NCBI RefSeq assembly: GCF_002176815.1
Contig: NZ_CP021648.1
Location: 2,426,001-2,490,000, forward strand
Source of the DNA: Acidovorax sp. T1
GTDB taxonomy: Bacteria; Pseudomonadota; Gammaproteobacteria; Burkholderiales; Burkholderiaceae_C
Length of the DNA stretch: 64,000 bases
Reading direction: 5' to 3'
In this document: positions 33,044 through 41,433 of the stretch, in pieces
Numbering within the stretch: the stretch's first letter is position 1
Layout: the number at the start of each line of letters is the position of its first letter
Notes under the pieces: model-generated
The model's input: the letters and a program-made list of their open reading frames with translations, nothing else
Database searches by the model: none
Told to the model about the DNA's origin: nothing
Position numbers and translations under genes: made by a program

Positions 33044-33964
33044 ATGTCCGAACTCACCCAAGCCCAGTTGCTGGAACTGGTCAACACCAAGAAGATCGCC
33101 CCCGGCAACGCACGCGTGCGCCAGCTCACCGAGCGCATCGTCACCGACCTGTTCAAGACCATCGACGAACTGGATGTGAGCCCCGACGAATTCTGGGCCG
33201 CCGCCAGCTGGCTCACGCGCCTGGGCGCCGCGGGCCAGACGGGCCTGATCACCGCAGGCCTGGGTTTTGACCGCCTGCTCGACATCCGCGCCGACGAGGC
33301 CGACGCCAAGGCCGGCCGCGCAAGCGGCACGCCACGCGCCATCGAGGGCCCGCTGTTCGTGGCGGGTGCCCCCACGTCCCAGGTCGAAGTGCGCCTGGAC
33401 GAGGGCGAGCCCAAGGGCGAGGTGTTCGTGATGGAAGGCCAGGTGCTGGACCTGAACGGCCAGCCCGTGCCCCACGCATCGGTGGACGTGTGGCACGCCA
33501 ATGAGCTGGGCGGCTATTCGCACTTCTTCCCCGGCATGAAGCCGTACGAGCTGCGCCGCCGCATCGAGACCGATGCCAAGGGCCAGTACCGCTTTCGCTC
33601 GTTCCTGCCACCTGGCTACGCGATTCCCCCGAACAGCCCCACGTCCGAGCTGTTCGAGGCCCTGGGCCGCCACGGCAACCGCCCCGCGCACATCCACTTC
33701 CTGGTGGCGGCCCCCGGCATGCGCACGCTGACCACGCAGGTCAACATCCCCGGCGACACCTACATCGACGACGACTTTGCCTTCGCCACGCGCGATGGCC
33801 TGATCGTGGCCCTGGAGAAGAACGTGGCGCCTGCAGGCTACGAATCGCTGGGCATCAGCGCGCCCTTCACGCGCACGAAATTCAACTTCGTGATGCAGAA
33901 CGCCGCCAATGCCGACGAAGCACTGCCACTGACGCGCATGGAGCGCGTGTCCACCCCCGCCTGA
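33044..33964 (+). CDS. catA: Catechol 1,2-dioxygenase
   Basis: 306-residue intradiol dioxygenase that opens catechol to cis,cis-muconate. The non-haem Fe(III) ligands are Y158 (GGYSHFF), Y192 (PPGYAIP), H216 and H218 (PAHIHFL). The N-terminal helical dimerisation/lipid-binding domain (1-105) is present. GAGGAG (33032-33037) precedes the ATG. Last gene of the operon, followed by a terminator. Gene order B-C-bug-A with A last differs from the more common catBCA without an insert. Confidence 0.95.
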   Translation: MSELTQAQLLELVNTKKIAPGNARVRQLTERIVTDLFKTIDELDVSPDEFWAAASWLTRLGAAGQTGLITAGLGFDRLLDIRADEADAKAGRASGTPRAIEGPLFVAGAPTSQVEVRLDEGEPKGEVFVMEGQVLDLNGQPVPHASVDVWHANELGGYSHFFPGMKPYELRRRIETDAKGQYRFRSFLPPGYAIPPNSPTSELFEALGRHGNRPAHIHFLVAAPGMRTLTTQVNIPGDTYIDDDFAFATRDGLIVALEKNVAPAGYESLGISAPFTRTKFNFVMQNAANADEALPLTRMERVSTPA

Positions 33965-33991
33965 ACGGCCCTGCGCTGCGCTCCCCCGCCA

Positions 33992-34023
33992 AAAGCCGCC
34001 CCCGCAAGTGGGCGGCTTTTTTT
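33992..34023 (+). terminator. Terminator of the cat operon
   Basis: A 10-bp perfect stem (AAAGCCGCCC / GGGCGGCTTT) with an 8-base loop is followed by a run of T to 34023, 28 bases after the catA stop. Strong intrinsic terminator. Confidence 0.9.
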
Positions 34024-34187
34024 GTTCCGGCGTTCTGGAGGTAGCCGGCAAGCGAGTCCCCCACACCACCGGCACCACCGCCCCCCCATGTGCCACCACT
34101 GCACGAATTCATTCGCCCGAAAAGTGCTGTCTGGCTATACTGAATCGAACATTTTTTACACCGCCGCCCCATCGCCCCTGCCGGAAG

Positions 34188-35318
34188 ATGCAACTCGATC
34201 CGCGCTCCCTCATTGCCATGGCGGGCTTCATGTCCGCCATGATGGCGGTGGTGTTGTTGTTCATGCGGCGCAATTACCCGCCCAGTATCCGTGGGCTGGA
34301 CTACTGGGCTGCTGCTCCGGTGCTGTGGTTGGTCTCCGCAGTGCTCTTCAGCGGCCGGGGTGAACTCTCCCAATTTCTCACCGTCGTTCTGGCCAACCAG
34401 GCGTTGCTGCTGGGCGCAACGGTTTACTACATCGGCAGCCGCCGATTCCTGGGGCATGACGGGGGATGGGCGCTGTGGGGCACCGTTGCGGTTGCATCCA
34501 CACTGGTGCACATCTGGCTGACCTACGTTGCGCCCAGTTATGCAGTGCGCATCGCCATCTTCGCGCTGCTGATGGCGGTGCTGTATGGCGTGCATCTGCG
34601 CTTTTTGTTGCGGCATGGTGGCAAGGGTTTTCCCATCAGGCTGGTGCAGGTCGTGCTGGCGCTGCACATCCTCGTGCTGCTGACGCGCTTCTCCTCGGTC
34701 CTCATGGGCCAGGCCGGCACCGACATCATGGAGCCTTCACCTTTCCAGACGGCATACATGGGCACCTACGTGATCACGGTGCTGATGCTCTCGATTGGCG
34801 CCATCTTGCTGACAACCGACCGGGTGCGCACCGAGCTGGAACACCTGGCCACACACGACTCGCTCACGCAGACACTGAACCGCCGCGCCGTGATGCAGCT
34901 GTGCCAGGAAGAGATGGACCGCGCCCGCCGCTATGGCCGCGGGCCGTCGATCATGATGCTCGACCTGGACAACTTCAAGGCGGTGAACGACACCCACGGC
35001 CACCAGCATGGCGATGCGGTGCTGGTCCATTTCGCGGCGTGCACCAAATCTGCATTGCGCAGTGAAGACCGCCTGGGCCGCTACGGTGGCGAAGAGTTTC
35101 TGGTTCTGCTTCCCGACACCGGTGCGCCGGCAGCCCACCATGTGGCGCAGCGCATTCACGCCCTGCTGCATGTGGGTCACCCGCTCGACTGCCAGCTCAG
35201 CATCGGAGTGACCACCTGGCAAGGCCCGACGGACACGCTCGATGCCATGCTGTCACGCGCCGACGCCTCGCTCTACCAGGCCAAGAAGCGCGGACGCAAC
35301 CAGACCTGCGTGGGGTGA
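34188..35318 (+). CDS. Membrane-bound diguanylate cyclase
   Basis: 376 residues. The N-terminal half (about 5-220) has six or seven hydrophobic segments, resembling a seven-helix sensor. The C-terminal GGDEF domain (about 225-375) has the active-site motif GGEEF near residue 300 and an RxxD (RSED) inhibitory site five residues before it, so it should make c-di-GMP and be feedback-inhibited. DNFKAVND and the closing ADASLYQAKKRGRN are canonical. The start at 34188 follows GGAAG; an open frame from 34008 is non-coding leader. The signal sensed is unknown. Confidence 0.9.
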   Translation: MQLDPRSLIAMAGFMSAMMAVVLLFMRRNYPPSIRGLDYWAAAPVLWLVSAVLFSGRGELSQFLTVVLANQALLLGATVYYIGSRRFLGHDGGWALWGTVAVASTLVHIWLTYVAPSYAVRIAIFALLMAVLYGVHLRFLLRHGGKGFPIRLVQVVLALHILVLLTRFSSVLMGQAGTDIMEPSPFQTAYMGTYVITVLMLSIGAILLTTDRVRTELEHLATHDSLTQTLNRRAVMQLCQEEMDRARRYGRGPSIMMLDLDNFKAVNDTHGHQHGDAVLVHFAACTKSALRSEDRLGRYGGEEFLVLLPDTGAPAAHHVAQRIHALLHVGHPLDCQLSIGVTTWQGPTDTLDAMLSRADASLYQAKKRGRNQTCVG

Positions 35319-35397
35319 CTGGCCGCCTTCCAGGCGCCTCGCCCACACCGCCGTGCATGCGCCGGCATCGCGGTATGCCTGCACTTGATTGCTAGAT

Positions 35398-35458
35398 TTT
35401 TAATAGCTTCATGCGCTTGCTACACAAGCGCCAGAGGCCTAAATGGCTTGATATTTAT
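35398..35458 (+). repeat. Dispersed repeat, copy 7
   Basis: TAATAGCTTCATGCGCTTGC, then ACACAAGCGCCAGAGGCC and TAAATGGCTTGATATT. Lies between the convergent cyclase and doc genes, ending 11 bases before the doc stop. Confidence 0.8.
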
Positions 35459-35468
35459 AAAAACGAGC

Positions 35469-35867
35469 TCATGCCCGTGCCGCGCTGTTCTCGCGCAGCC
35501 ACGCCGCAAAGCTTTCTTCCGACATGTCGCCAGCGGCAACGGCGAGCATGGTGAGCACACACGACGCATCGTCGGCACTCAGCACCTGCCCATTAAGGCG
35601 TAGAAAAAGTTCGGCAGCCACAAAACCGGTGCGCTTGTTGCCATCGATGAACGGATGGTTGCGCGAGATACCGTAGCCATAGGACGCCGCCAGCGCAGCC
35701 GCGTCAGGCGGCGGCTCGCCGTAGGCCTGAAGGTGCAGGGGCTTGCCCAAGGCCGAGTCGAGCAACCCGGCATCGCGCACGCCTGCGCCCCCACCGTGCT
35801 CGGCCAGTTGCATCTCGTGAATGGCGACGACGACGGCGCGGTCCAGCCAGACCCATTCGCGCGTCAT
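35469..35867 (-). CDS. doc: Doc-type (Fic-fold) toxin
   Basis: 132 residues. The Fic/Doc catalytic motif HPFIDGNKR (H71 to R79) is complete. Doc proteins phosphorylate EF-Tu and stop translation. Residues 24-50 (GGGAGVRDAGLLDSALGKP) match the Doc start region that precedes the active site. The ATG overlaps the stop of the AbrB-like antitoxin gene (35864-35867), as in toxin-antitoxin pairs. Confidence 0.92.
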   Translation of the reverse strand: MTREWVWLDRAVVVAIHEMQLAEHGGGAGVRDAGLLDSALGKPLHLQAYGEPPPDAAALAASYGYGISRNHPFIDGNKRTGFVAAELFLRLNGQVLSADDASCVLTMLAVAAGDMSEESFAAWLRENSAARA

Positions 35868-36088
35868 TTGGCCAGCTCGCGCAAGACGGCGCGGCGCTCT
35901 TTCATGATCTCGCGTGCCACGCGCATCTGTGCTTCGAATTCCGGGTTATGGATGGTGATGCGCAGGCCGTCGGGCGCTTCTGTCAGATACAACTCGTCAC
36001 CCTTTTCGAGTTGCAGGCGTGCGAGCAACTCTTTGGGAAAGATGGCACCGACAGAGTTGCCGACCTGGGTGAGTTTGAGCATGTGCAT
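35864..36088 (-). CDS. AbrB/MazE-fold antitoxin
   Basis: 74 residues. A swapped-hairpin AbrB domain fills the first 50 residues (LKLTQVGNSVGAIFPKELLARLQLEKGDELYL), then a helical, charged tail suited to binding the toxin. It is the first gene of the pair and probably represses its own promoter. Doc is classically paired with Phd; here the antitoxin belongs to the AbrB group. The true start may be the second ATG, two codons in. Confidence 0.85.
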   Translation of the reverse strand: MHMLKLTQVGNSVGAIFPKELLARLQLEKGDELYLTEAPDGLRITIHNPEFEAQMRVAREIMKERRAVLRELAK

Positions 36089-36186
36089 GAAAGACCTCCA
36101 AGTAATTACATGCGTAATACTAAAACTTTCTCAACACCTCGGCAACAGGGTCATTTCCGATGGAGCCACCTTCCCCAACACACTCT

Positions 36187-37263
36187 TCACGCCACCTGCG
36201 TCGCCACCCCCGCCGCCTCAAAGCTCGCCATCTCGCGCAGCACGGCGCAGGCCGATTGCAGCAGCGGCCAGGCCAGCGCCGCGCCCGAGCCTTCACCCAG
36301 GCGCAGGCCCAGGTCGAGCAGCGGCTGGGCCTGCTGACCCGGCAGCAGTTGCGCCAGCAGGTGCGCATGGCCGGGCTCGGCGGAACCGTGGGCGAAAACG
36401 CAGCGCTGCAGCACATGGGGTTGCAGGCGCGCGGCCACCAGCACGGCAGCGCTGGTGATGAAGCCATCGACCACGATCACCCGGCGCTCTGACGCGGCTT
36501 GCAGCACGGCGCCCACCAGCGTGGCCACCTCGAAACCGCCCAGCGCAGCCAGGGCGTCGAGGGGTTCGACCGCGGCCCCATTGGCCTGCAAGGCCTGCGC
36601 CAGCACGGCGCGCTTGCGGGCAACGCCGGCCGCGTCCAGGCCGGTGCCGACGCCGGTGCAATCCTGAAGGGCAACGCCGCACAGGCGCGACAGCAACAGC
36701 GACGCCACCGAGGTGTTGCCAATGCCCATTTCACCCAGCAGCAATGCATTGCCGGGCAGGTTGCGCACCACCTCCATGCCGTTGGCCAGCGCCTGGGCGC
36801 ATTGCGCTGCCGTCATGGCGGGGCCGGTGGATGCGTCTTGCGTGCCCGCCGCCACCTTGCGCACCAGCAGTTGCGGCTGGCCGGGCGCGGCAGAGCGCGG
36901 GGCCAAGTCGCGCGCCACGCCGCAGTCCACCACCGTGAGGGCCAGGCCGTGCTGGCGCGCCAGCACATTCACGGCGGCGCCGCCGGCCAGAAAGTTCTCG
37001 ACCATCTGCCAGGTGACGTCGCTCGGGTAGGCCGACACGCCGCGCGCGGCCAGGCCATGGTCTGCCGCGCAAACCAGCATTTGCGGGTGTTCGAGCTGCG
37101 GTGCCTCACTGCCCAGGATCTGGCCGATGCGCAAGGCCAGCAGCTCCAGCCGGCCCAGCGCACCCAGGGGCTTGGTCTTGTGGTCAATGCGGTGCTGCAG
37201 GCGCGCCGTCAGCGCGGCGTCGTGCAGGTCGGAAATGGCAGGAATCGTGCAGGTGAAGGTCAT
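36187..37263 (-). CDS. cobT: Nicotinate-nucleotide-dimethylbenzimidazole phosphoribosyltransferase
   Basis: 358 residues. It makes alpha-ribazole phosphate from the lower ligand DMB and nicotinate mononucleotide. KTKPLGALGRLE (34-45), CAADHGLAARGVSAYP, LLLGEMGIGNTSVAS and the VVDGFITSAA segment are conserved. The start at 37263 is preferred to upstream codons because it yields the standard length. Last gene of the ten-gene cobalamin run, 11 bases after cobQ. No cobS follows it, contrary to common order. Confidence 0.93.
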   Translation of the reverse strand: MTFTCTIPAISDLHDAALTARLQHRIDHKTKPLGALGRLELLALRIGQILGSEAPQLEHPQMLVCAADHGLAARGVSAYPSDVTWQMVENFLAGGAAVNVLARQHGLALTVVDCGVARDLAPRSAAPGQPQLLVRKVAAGTQDASTGPAMTAAQCAQALANGMEVVRNLPGNALLLGEMGIGNTSVASLLLSRLCGVALQDCTGVGTGLDAAGVARKRAVLAQALQANGAAVEPLDALAALGGFEVATLVGAVLQAASERRVIVVDGFITSAAVLVAARLQPHVLQRCVFAHGSAEPGHAHLLAQLLPGQQAQPLLDLGLRLGEGSGAALAWPLLQSACAVLREMASFEAAGVATQVA

Positions 37264-37274
37264 GAAAAAAATGC

Positions 37275-38786
37275 TCAGGGATGGATCAGGGATTGCAAAA
37301 CGCCCGGCGCAAAGTGCGCCTGCAGCGCATCGGCCAGGCCGTCGAACACGGCATCGAGCGTGCGCACGGGTGCGTCGCCAGGCGTGCCAAACAGCGCCTG
37401 CAGGGCCGCCGCGTCTTCGAACAGGCCGTGCAGATACAGGCCCAGCACATTGCCGGCGCGGTTTTGCCAGGCCAGGCCGGGAATGACCGCGCGCGCCACG
37501 TCGCCCTGGGCCGCCATGGCCGGGTGTTGCGCCGTCTGGCCGTGGTGAATTTCGTAGCCCGCCACCGGCACGCCCGCAAGCTGCGCCCACGGCCCGGCCG
37601 ACAGCTGGCCAAAGCGCGCCTCGGTGTGGCGCACCGTTTTGGCGGGCTCGAACAGCGTGACCAGCGGCAACAGGCCCAGGCCGGGGCCGTTGCCGTCGAT
37701 GCCTTCGGGGTCGATCAGCGCCTCGCCCAGCATCTGCAGGCCGCCGCAGATACCCAGCACTGCGCCGCCGCGCCCGGCGTGCGCGGCAATGGCGCTATCG
37801 AGCCCCTGCGCGCGCAACCAGGCCAGGTCAGCCGCCGTGGCCTTGGAGCCGGGGAGCACGATCCAGTCGCTGGGCTGCAGGAGCGCCACATCGGCCGGAC
37901 TGCGCGCCCACTGCAGGCGCACTCCCTGCATGTTCTTGAGCGGCTGGAATTCGTCGAGGTTGCTGATGCGCGGGTAGGCGATGACGGCAATGGTTTTGGT
38001 CACCACCCCGGCGGCAACACTGCGGTCGTCAAACACACCGTCTTCTTCGGGCAGGCCGTGCTGCCACTGCATGGGAATGGTGGCCACGGTGGGCACGCCG
38101 GTCAGCGCTTGCAGCATCTGCGGGGCGGGCGCCAGCAGGGCCGCGTCGCCGCGAAACTTGTTGAGCACAAAGCCGTGGATGAGCGCACGCTCGTCCTCGG
38201 GCAGCAGCGCCCAGGTGCCATACAGGTGGGCAAACGCGCCGCCCCGGTCGATGTCGGTCACCAGCAGGCAGCGGGCCTGCGCATGGCGCGCCACACGCAT
38301 GTTGACGATGTCGCTGGCGTGCAGGTTGATTTCGGCGGGCGAGCCAGCGCCCTCGATCACCACCACATCGTTGTCGGCGCGCAAGGCGTCGAGCGCCGCG
38401 GCGATCTGCGGCCAGACCTTTTCGCTGCGGCCGCGCCAGGGCATGGCCGTGAGCTCGGCGCTCACCTGCCCCATCAGCACCACCTGGCTGTGCGTGTCGG
38501 CCTCGGGCTTGAGCAGCAGCGGGTTCATGCGCACCTCGGGCCGGGCGTTTGCGGCCAGGGCCTGAAAGTATTGGGCGGAACCGATTTCGCCCCAGGCGCC
38601 GTCGATACCCTCGACCACGCGCGCGTTGTTGCTCATGTTCTGCGCCTTGAACGGCGCGACCTTGAGTCCCAGGTTGCTGTAGTAACGGCACAGGGCGGTG
38701 GTCAGCCAGCTTTTGCCAGCGCCGCTGGTGGTGCCCAGCACCATCACGCAGCGGGCCAGTGGGCGAGCCGAAACAGTCGTTGTCAT
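37275..38786 (-). CDS. cobQ: Adenosylcobyric acid synthase
   Basis: 503 residues. Glutamine-dependent amidation of four side chains of adenosylcobyrinate diamide. N-terminal P-loop GTTSGAGKS (18-26) and FKAQNMSNNA; C-terminal class I amidotransferase with GICGGLQMLG holding the nucleophile cysteine and a late YLHGLFE histidine. The start ATG overlaps the cobC stop by four bases. Confidence 0.94.
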   Translation of the reverse strand: MTTTVSARPLARCVMVLGTTSGAGKSWLTTALCRYYSNLGLKVAPFKAQNMSNNARVVEGIDGAWGEIGSAQYFQALAANARPEVRMNPLLLKPEADTHSQVVLMGQVSAELTAMPWRGRSEKVWPQIAAALDALRADNDVVVIEGAGSPAEINLHASDIVNMRVARHAQARCLLVTDIDRGGAFAHLYGTWALLPEDERALIHGFVLNKFRGDAALLAPAPQMLQALTGVPTVATIPMQWQHGLPEEDGVFDDRSVAAGVVTKTIAVIAYPRISNLDEFQPLKNMQGVRLQWARSPADVALLQPSDWIVLPGSKATAADLAWLRAQGLDSAIAAHAGRGGAVLGICGGLQMLGEALIDPEGIDGNGPGLGLLPLVTLFEPAKTVRHTEARFGQLSAGPWAQLAGVPVAGYEIHHGQTAQHPAMAAQGDVARAVIPGLAWQNRAGNVLGLYLHGLFEDAAALQALFGTPGDAPVRTLDAVFDGLADALQAHFAPGVLQSLIHP

Positions 38787-39856
38787 GCCATGTCTTTCTG
38801 GTTGGGAAGGGTCGCCACCATTGCGCGCCACGCGGCAACCAGTGCGTCCTGTGAGGCGGGTGGCAGCACGCCCAGCCGCACTTGCCCCGGCAAGCCGAAG
38901 GAAGCGCAGTCGCGCAGCTTGATGCCCGCATTGCGCAGCCCGTCGAGCATGTGCGCGAAGGCCTGCGGCGGATGGGAGCCATTGGGCAGGGCGCAGAAAT
39001 AGTTGGCCAGGCTGCCGGGCTGCACCTGCCAGCCCAACTCCGCACACAACCCCTGCTGGCGCGCTTTCCAGTCGCGCAGGCTACCCAGGCTGTGCACCAG
39101 CCACTGCTGCACCACAGGCTCCATCCATGCCTGCAACAACGCCACGCCATGCGCCCCCACGGGCCACGAGGGGGCCAGGGCATTCAGGGCCAGCACCTGC
39201 GCATCCATGCCTGCGGGCGCCACGGCGTAGGCGGCGCGCACCCCGGTAAGCCCCAAGGCCTTGTTGGGCGTCCACAGCTGCCAGCAGGCCGGAGGCAGCT
39301 GCTGCGCGGGCGCGCCCGTCCAGGCGCCCTCCCCGTCCAGCCGCAGCGGTGCATAAGCGCAGTCGAGCACGCGCAGCGCCGGTGCGGTGGCGCCCTGCCG
39401 CCATGTGCGCGCGACGGGGTCGGCGTGGCCCAGCGGGCTGGAGGGCTCGCAGGCCCATTGCAAACCCGCAGCGGCGGCGGCGCCACCCCGCACCCATGCC
39501 AGGCCACGCGCCTGTGCCGCCTGGGCATAGTCGCCAAAGCTGTGCGCGGGCACGGCCACCTGCACCGCACCCCGCAGCGCCGCCAGCGCGGTGATGCGGT
39601 GAATGAATTCGCTGGCGCTGGCCGCCAGCACGATGCGCGCCGGGGGCACGCCATGAAAAGCACCCAGACCCTCGCGCAGCGCGGCGTAGGCCGGGTCGGG
39701 GTAGCGCGTGGCGTCGACCGCCTGCACGGCGTGCAGCGCCTCGGGGCACGGGCCACAGGCGTTGCTGTTGGTCGAAAAATCGTGCAGCGGGACGCCTGCA
39801 GCGTCCGGGCCGCCGTGCAGCGGTGCGCGCGCGGGCTGCAGCCCGACAGGCTTCAT
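38783..39856 (-). CDS. cobC: L-threonine-O-3-phosphate decarboxylase
   Basis: 357 residues. A class I PLP enzyme related to histidinol-phosphate aminotransferase, providing the aminopropanol arm of cobalamin. HDFSTNSNACGP at the start, ATRYPDPAY, and the PLP lysine in LWTPNKALGLTGVR are visible. It lies between cobD and cobQ with four-base overlaps on both sides. The sequence reading as CobC rather than HisC rests on the neighbourhood. Confidence 0.9.
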   Translation of the reverse strand: MKPVGLQPARAPLHGGPDAAGVPLHDFSTNSNACGPCPEALHAVQAVDATRYPDPAYAALREGLGAFHGVPPARIVLAASASEFIHRITALAALRGAVQVAVPAHSFGDYAQAAQARGLAWVRGGAAAAAGLQWACEPSSPLGHADPVARTWRQGATAPALRVLDCAYAPLRLDGEGAWTGAPAQQLPPACWQLWTPNKALGLTGVRAAYAVAPAGMDAQVLALNALAPSWPVGAHGVALLQAWMEPVVQQWLVHSLGSLRDWKARQQGLCAELGWQVQPGSLANYFCALPNGSHPPQAFAHMLDGLRNAGIKLRDCASFGLPGQVRLGVLPPASQDALVAAWRAMVATLPNQKDMA

Positions 39857-40857
39857 GGGCGCCCCCAGAAGACCGCCACGGCGATCAGCAACTGGATGGC
39901 CGCCACCAATGGCACCACCGACACAACCACTTGCCCGCACAGACGCGCTGCCCGCCGCGTATCGAGCGGCCCCGCCGTGCGGCCCTTGCTGTTGAGCGTG
40001 TACACACCCGGCTTGGCCAGCCGCACGCCCAGTGCCAGCGCCATGGCCGCCATGGGCCAGCCGCTGTTGGGAGACGGGGTTTTGCGCGCCTGGCGCGCCA
40101 GTGCGCGCAGCGGCAGGCCCCGTGCAGACAGCGCCAGCAGCAGTGCCGTGATGCGCGCCGGCACCCACGACAGCACATCGTCGGCCCGCGCCGCCCATTT
40201 GCCCGCCCATTGCCAATAACGCCCGCCGCGCATGCCCGGATAGCCCCACATGGCATCGGCCGTGTTGGCAAAGCGGTACAGCGCGGCGCCGGGCAGGCCC
40301 AGCAGCGCAAACCAAAAGAGCGGCGCCACCACCGAGTCGTTGAGGTTTTCGGCCAGCGACTCGATGGCGGACTCGCGCACCGCATCGGCGCTGAGCCCGC
40401 TCACATCGCGGCTCACCAGGCGCGACAGCTGCGCGCGGCCCGCGGGCAGCGACTGGCCCAGCGCCACCTCCACCGCCAGCACCTCATCGCGCAGCATGCG
40501 CCAGGCCAGCAGGGGCTTGAGCCACAGCGCCAGCAACGCTGCGGCCAGCAGCGCAGGCAGCATCAGCGCCAGCTGCTGGGCAGCCCAGGATACTACCAAA
40601 ACGATAGCTGTCAGCGCACACCAGATAAGCGCTGCAAGCCAAAATTGCTTGAAATCTTGCGCCACCGGGGCGGGCGGCGCCAGGCGCAGCCCCCACCACT
40701 GCAGCGCCCGGCCCATCCACACCACGGGGTGCCAGGCTGCAGGCGGCTCGCCCAACCACCCGTCGAGCGCCAGGGCCAGCAGCGGCACGCCCATCCACAC
40801 CGCCGCCGCGGGCCAGCCCAGGCCGGGAAGCAGTAACAAAGACCAGTGCTCAGACAC
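39853..40857 (-). CDS. cobD: Adenosylcobinamide-phosphate synthase (CbiB type)
   Basis: 334-residue integral membrane protein joining adenosylcobyric acid to aminopropanol phosphate. Conserved stretches: ALDGWLGEPPAAWHPVVWMG (30-49), SRDVSGLSADAVRESAIESLAENLNDSVVAPLFWF, GYPGMRGGRYWQWAGKWAARADDVLSWVPARI. Five hydrophobic segments. Residues about 69-89, including much of the second membrane segment, are encoded by a copy of the dispersed repeat, so this stretch should be poorly conserved. Overlaps cobC by four bases. Confidence 0.93.
   Translation of the reverse strand: MSEHWSLLLLPGLGWPAAAVWMGVPLLALALDGWLGEPPAAWHPVVWMGRALQWWGLRLAPPAPVAQDFKQFWLAALIWCALTAIVLVVSWAAQQLALMLPALLAAALLALWLKPLLAWRMLRDEVLAVEVALGQSLPAGRAQLSRLVSRDVSGLSADAVRESAIESLAENLNDSVVAPLFWFALLGLPGAALYRFANTADAMWGYPGMRGGRYWQWAGKWAARADDVLSWVPARITALLLALSARGLPLRALARQARKTPSPNSGWPMAAMALALGVRLAKPGVYTLNSKGRTAGPLDTRRAARLCGQVVVSVVPLVAAIQLLIAVAVFWGRP
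40597..40657 (+). repeat. Dispersed repeat, copy 8, inside cobD
   Basis: GATAGCTGTCAGCGCACACC, then AGATAAGCGCTGCAAGCC and AAAATTGCTTGAAA. Family order is intact on the plus strand, opposite to the cobD reading frame. The insertion or drift preserves the frame and encodes hydrophobic residues. Confidence 0.75.
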
Positions 40858-40863
40858 TGTGGC

Positions 40864-41433
40864 TCAATCTTCGATGCCGCGCTGCGCCGGGATGCCCGCC
40901 TTGAACGCATGCTTGACCATCTGCATCTCGGTCACGGTGTCGGCCAGCTCGATGATCTCAGGCGGGCAGCGGCGGCCGGTCAGGCACACATGCACGTCGC
41001 GGGGCCGCTCGCGCAGGGTTTGCAGCACGCCGTCGAGCGGCAACCAGCCATAGATCAGCGGGTAAGTGATTTCGTCGAGCACCACCAGAAAATGCTCGCC
41101 CGACAGGATGGCGGCGCGCGCCTTCTCCCAGCCGTCGCGCGCCAGCTGCGCCGAGTGCTCCAGGTCCTGGCTTTTCCAGCTGAAGCCGTCGCCCAGTCCC
41201 TCGATGGGAATACCCATTTTTTCAAACATGCGGTGCTCGCCAAAGCGCGCCGTGGGCACCTTCATGAACTGAAAAATCTTCACGGCCTTGCCCCGGCCAT
41301 GCGCGCGCAGCGCCAGGCCGAAGGCTGCGGTGCTTTTGCCCTTGCCGTCGCCGGTGTTGACGATGACCAGGCCACGGCGCTCGCCCTCGGGTTTTTCGTA
41401 GCGCTTTTCGGTGGGTGCGGCTTCAATCTGCAT
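40864..41433 (-). CDS. cobO: Cob(I)yrinic acid a,c-diamide adenosyltransferase
   Basis: 189 residues. ATP:corrinoid adenosyltransferase of the CobA/CobO/BtuR type. P-loop [12 protein letters not shown] (29-40), [25 protein letters not shown] and [16 protein letters not shown] are all characteristic. It starts within the last codons of the ABC ATPase gene (11-base overlap), so the two are coupled. Six bases separate it from cobD. Confidence 0.94.
   Translation of the reverse strand: MQIEAAPTEKRYEKPEGERRGLVIVNTGDGKGKSTAAFGLALRAHGRGKAVKIFQFMKVPTARFGEHRMFEKMGIPIEGLGDGFSWKSQDLEHSAQLARDGWEKARAAILSGEHFLVVLDEITYPLIYGWLPLDGVLQTLRERPRDVHVCLTGRRCPPEIIELADTVTEMQMVKHAFKAGIPAQRGIED

Noticed and set aside
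35588..36088. Mobile element or IS around the toxin-antitoxin pair
   Set aside because: No transposase, terminal inverted repeats or target duplication could be seen; only a short repeat copy lies nearby.
39341..39365. Eleventh repeat copy inside cobC (GCATAAGCGCAGTCG)
   Set aside because: Only the ATAAGCGC core is shared; the ATAGCT box, the left arm and the tail are missing.
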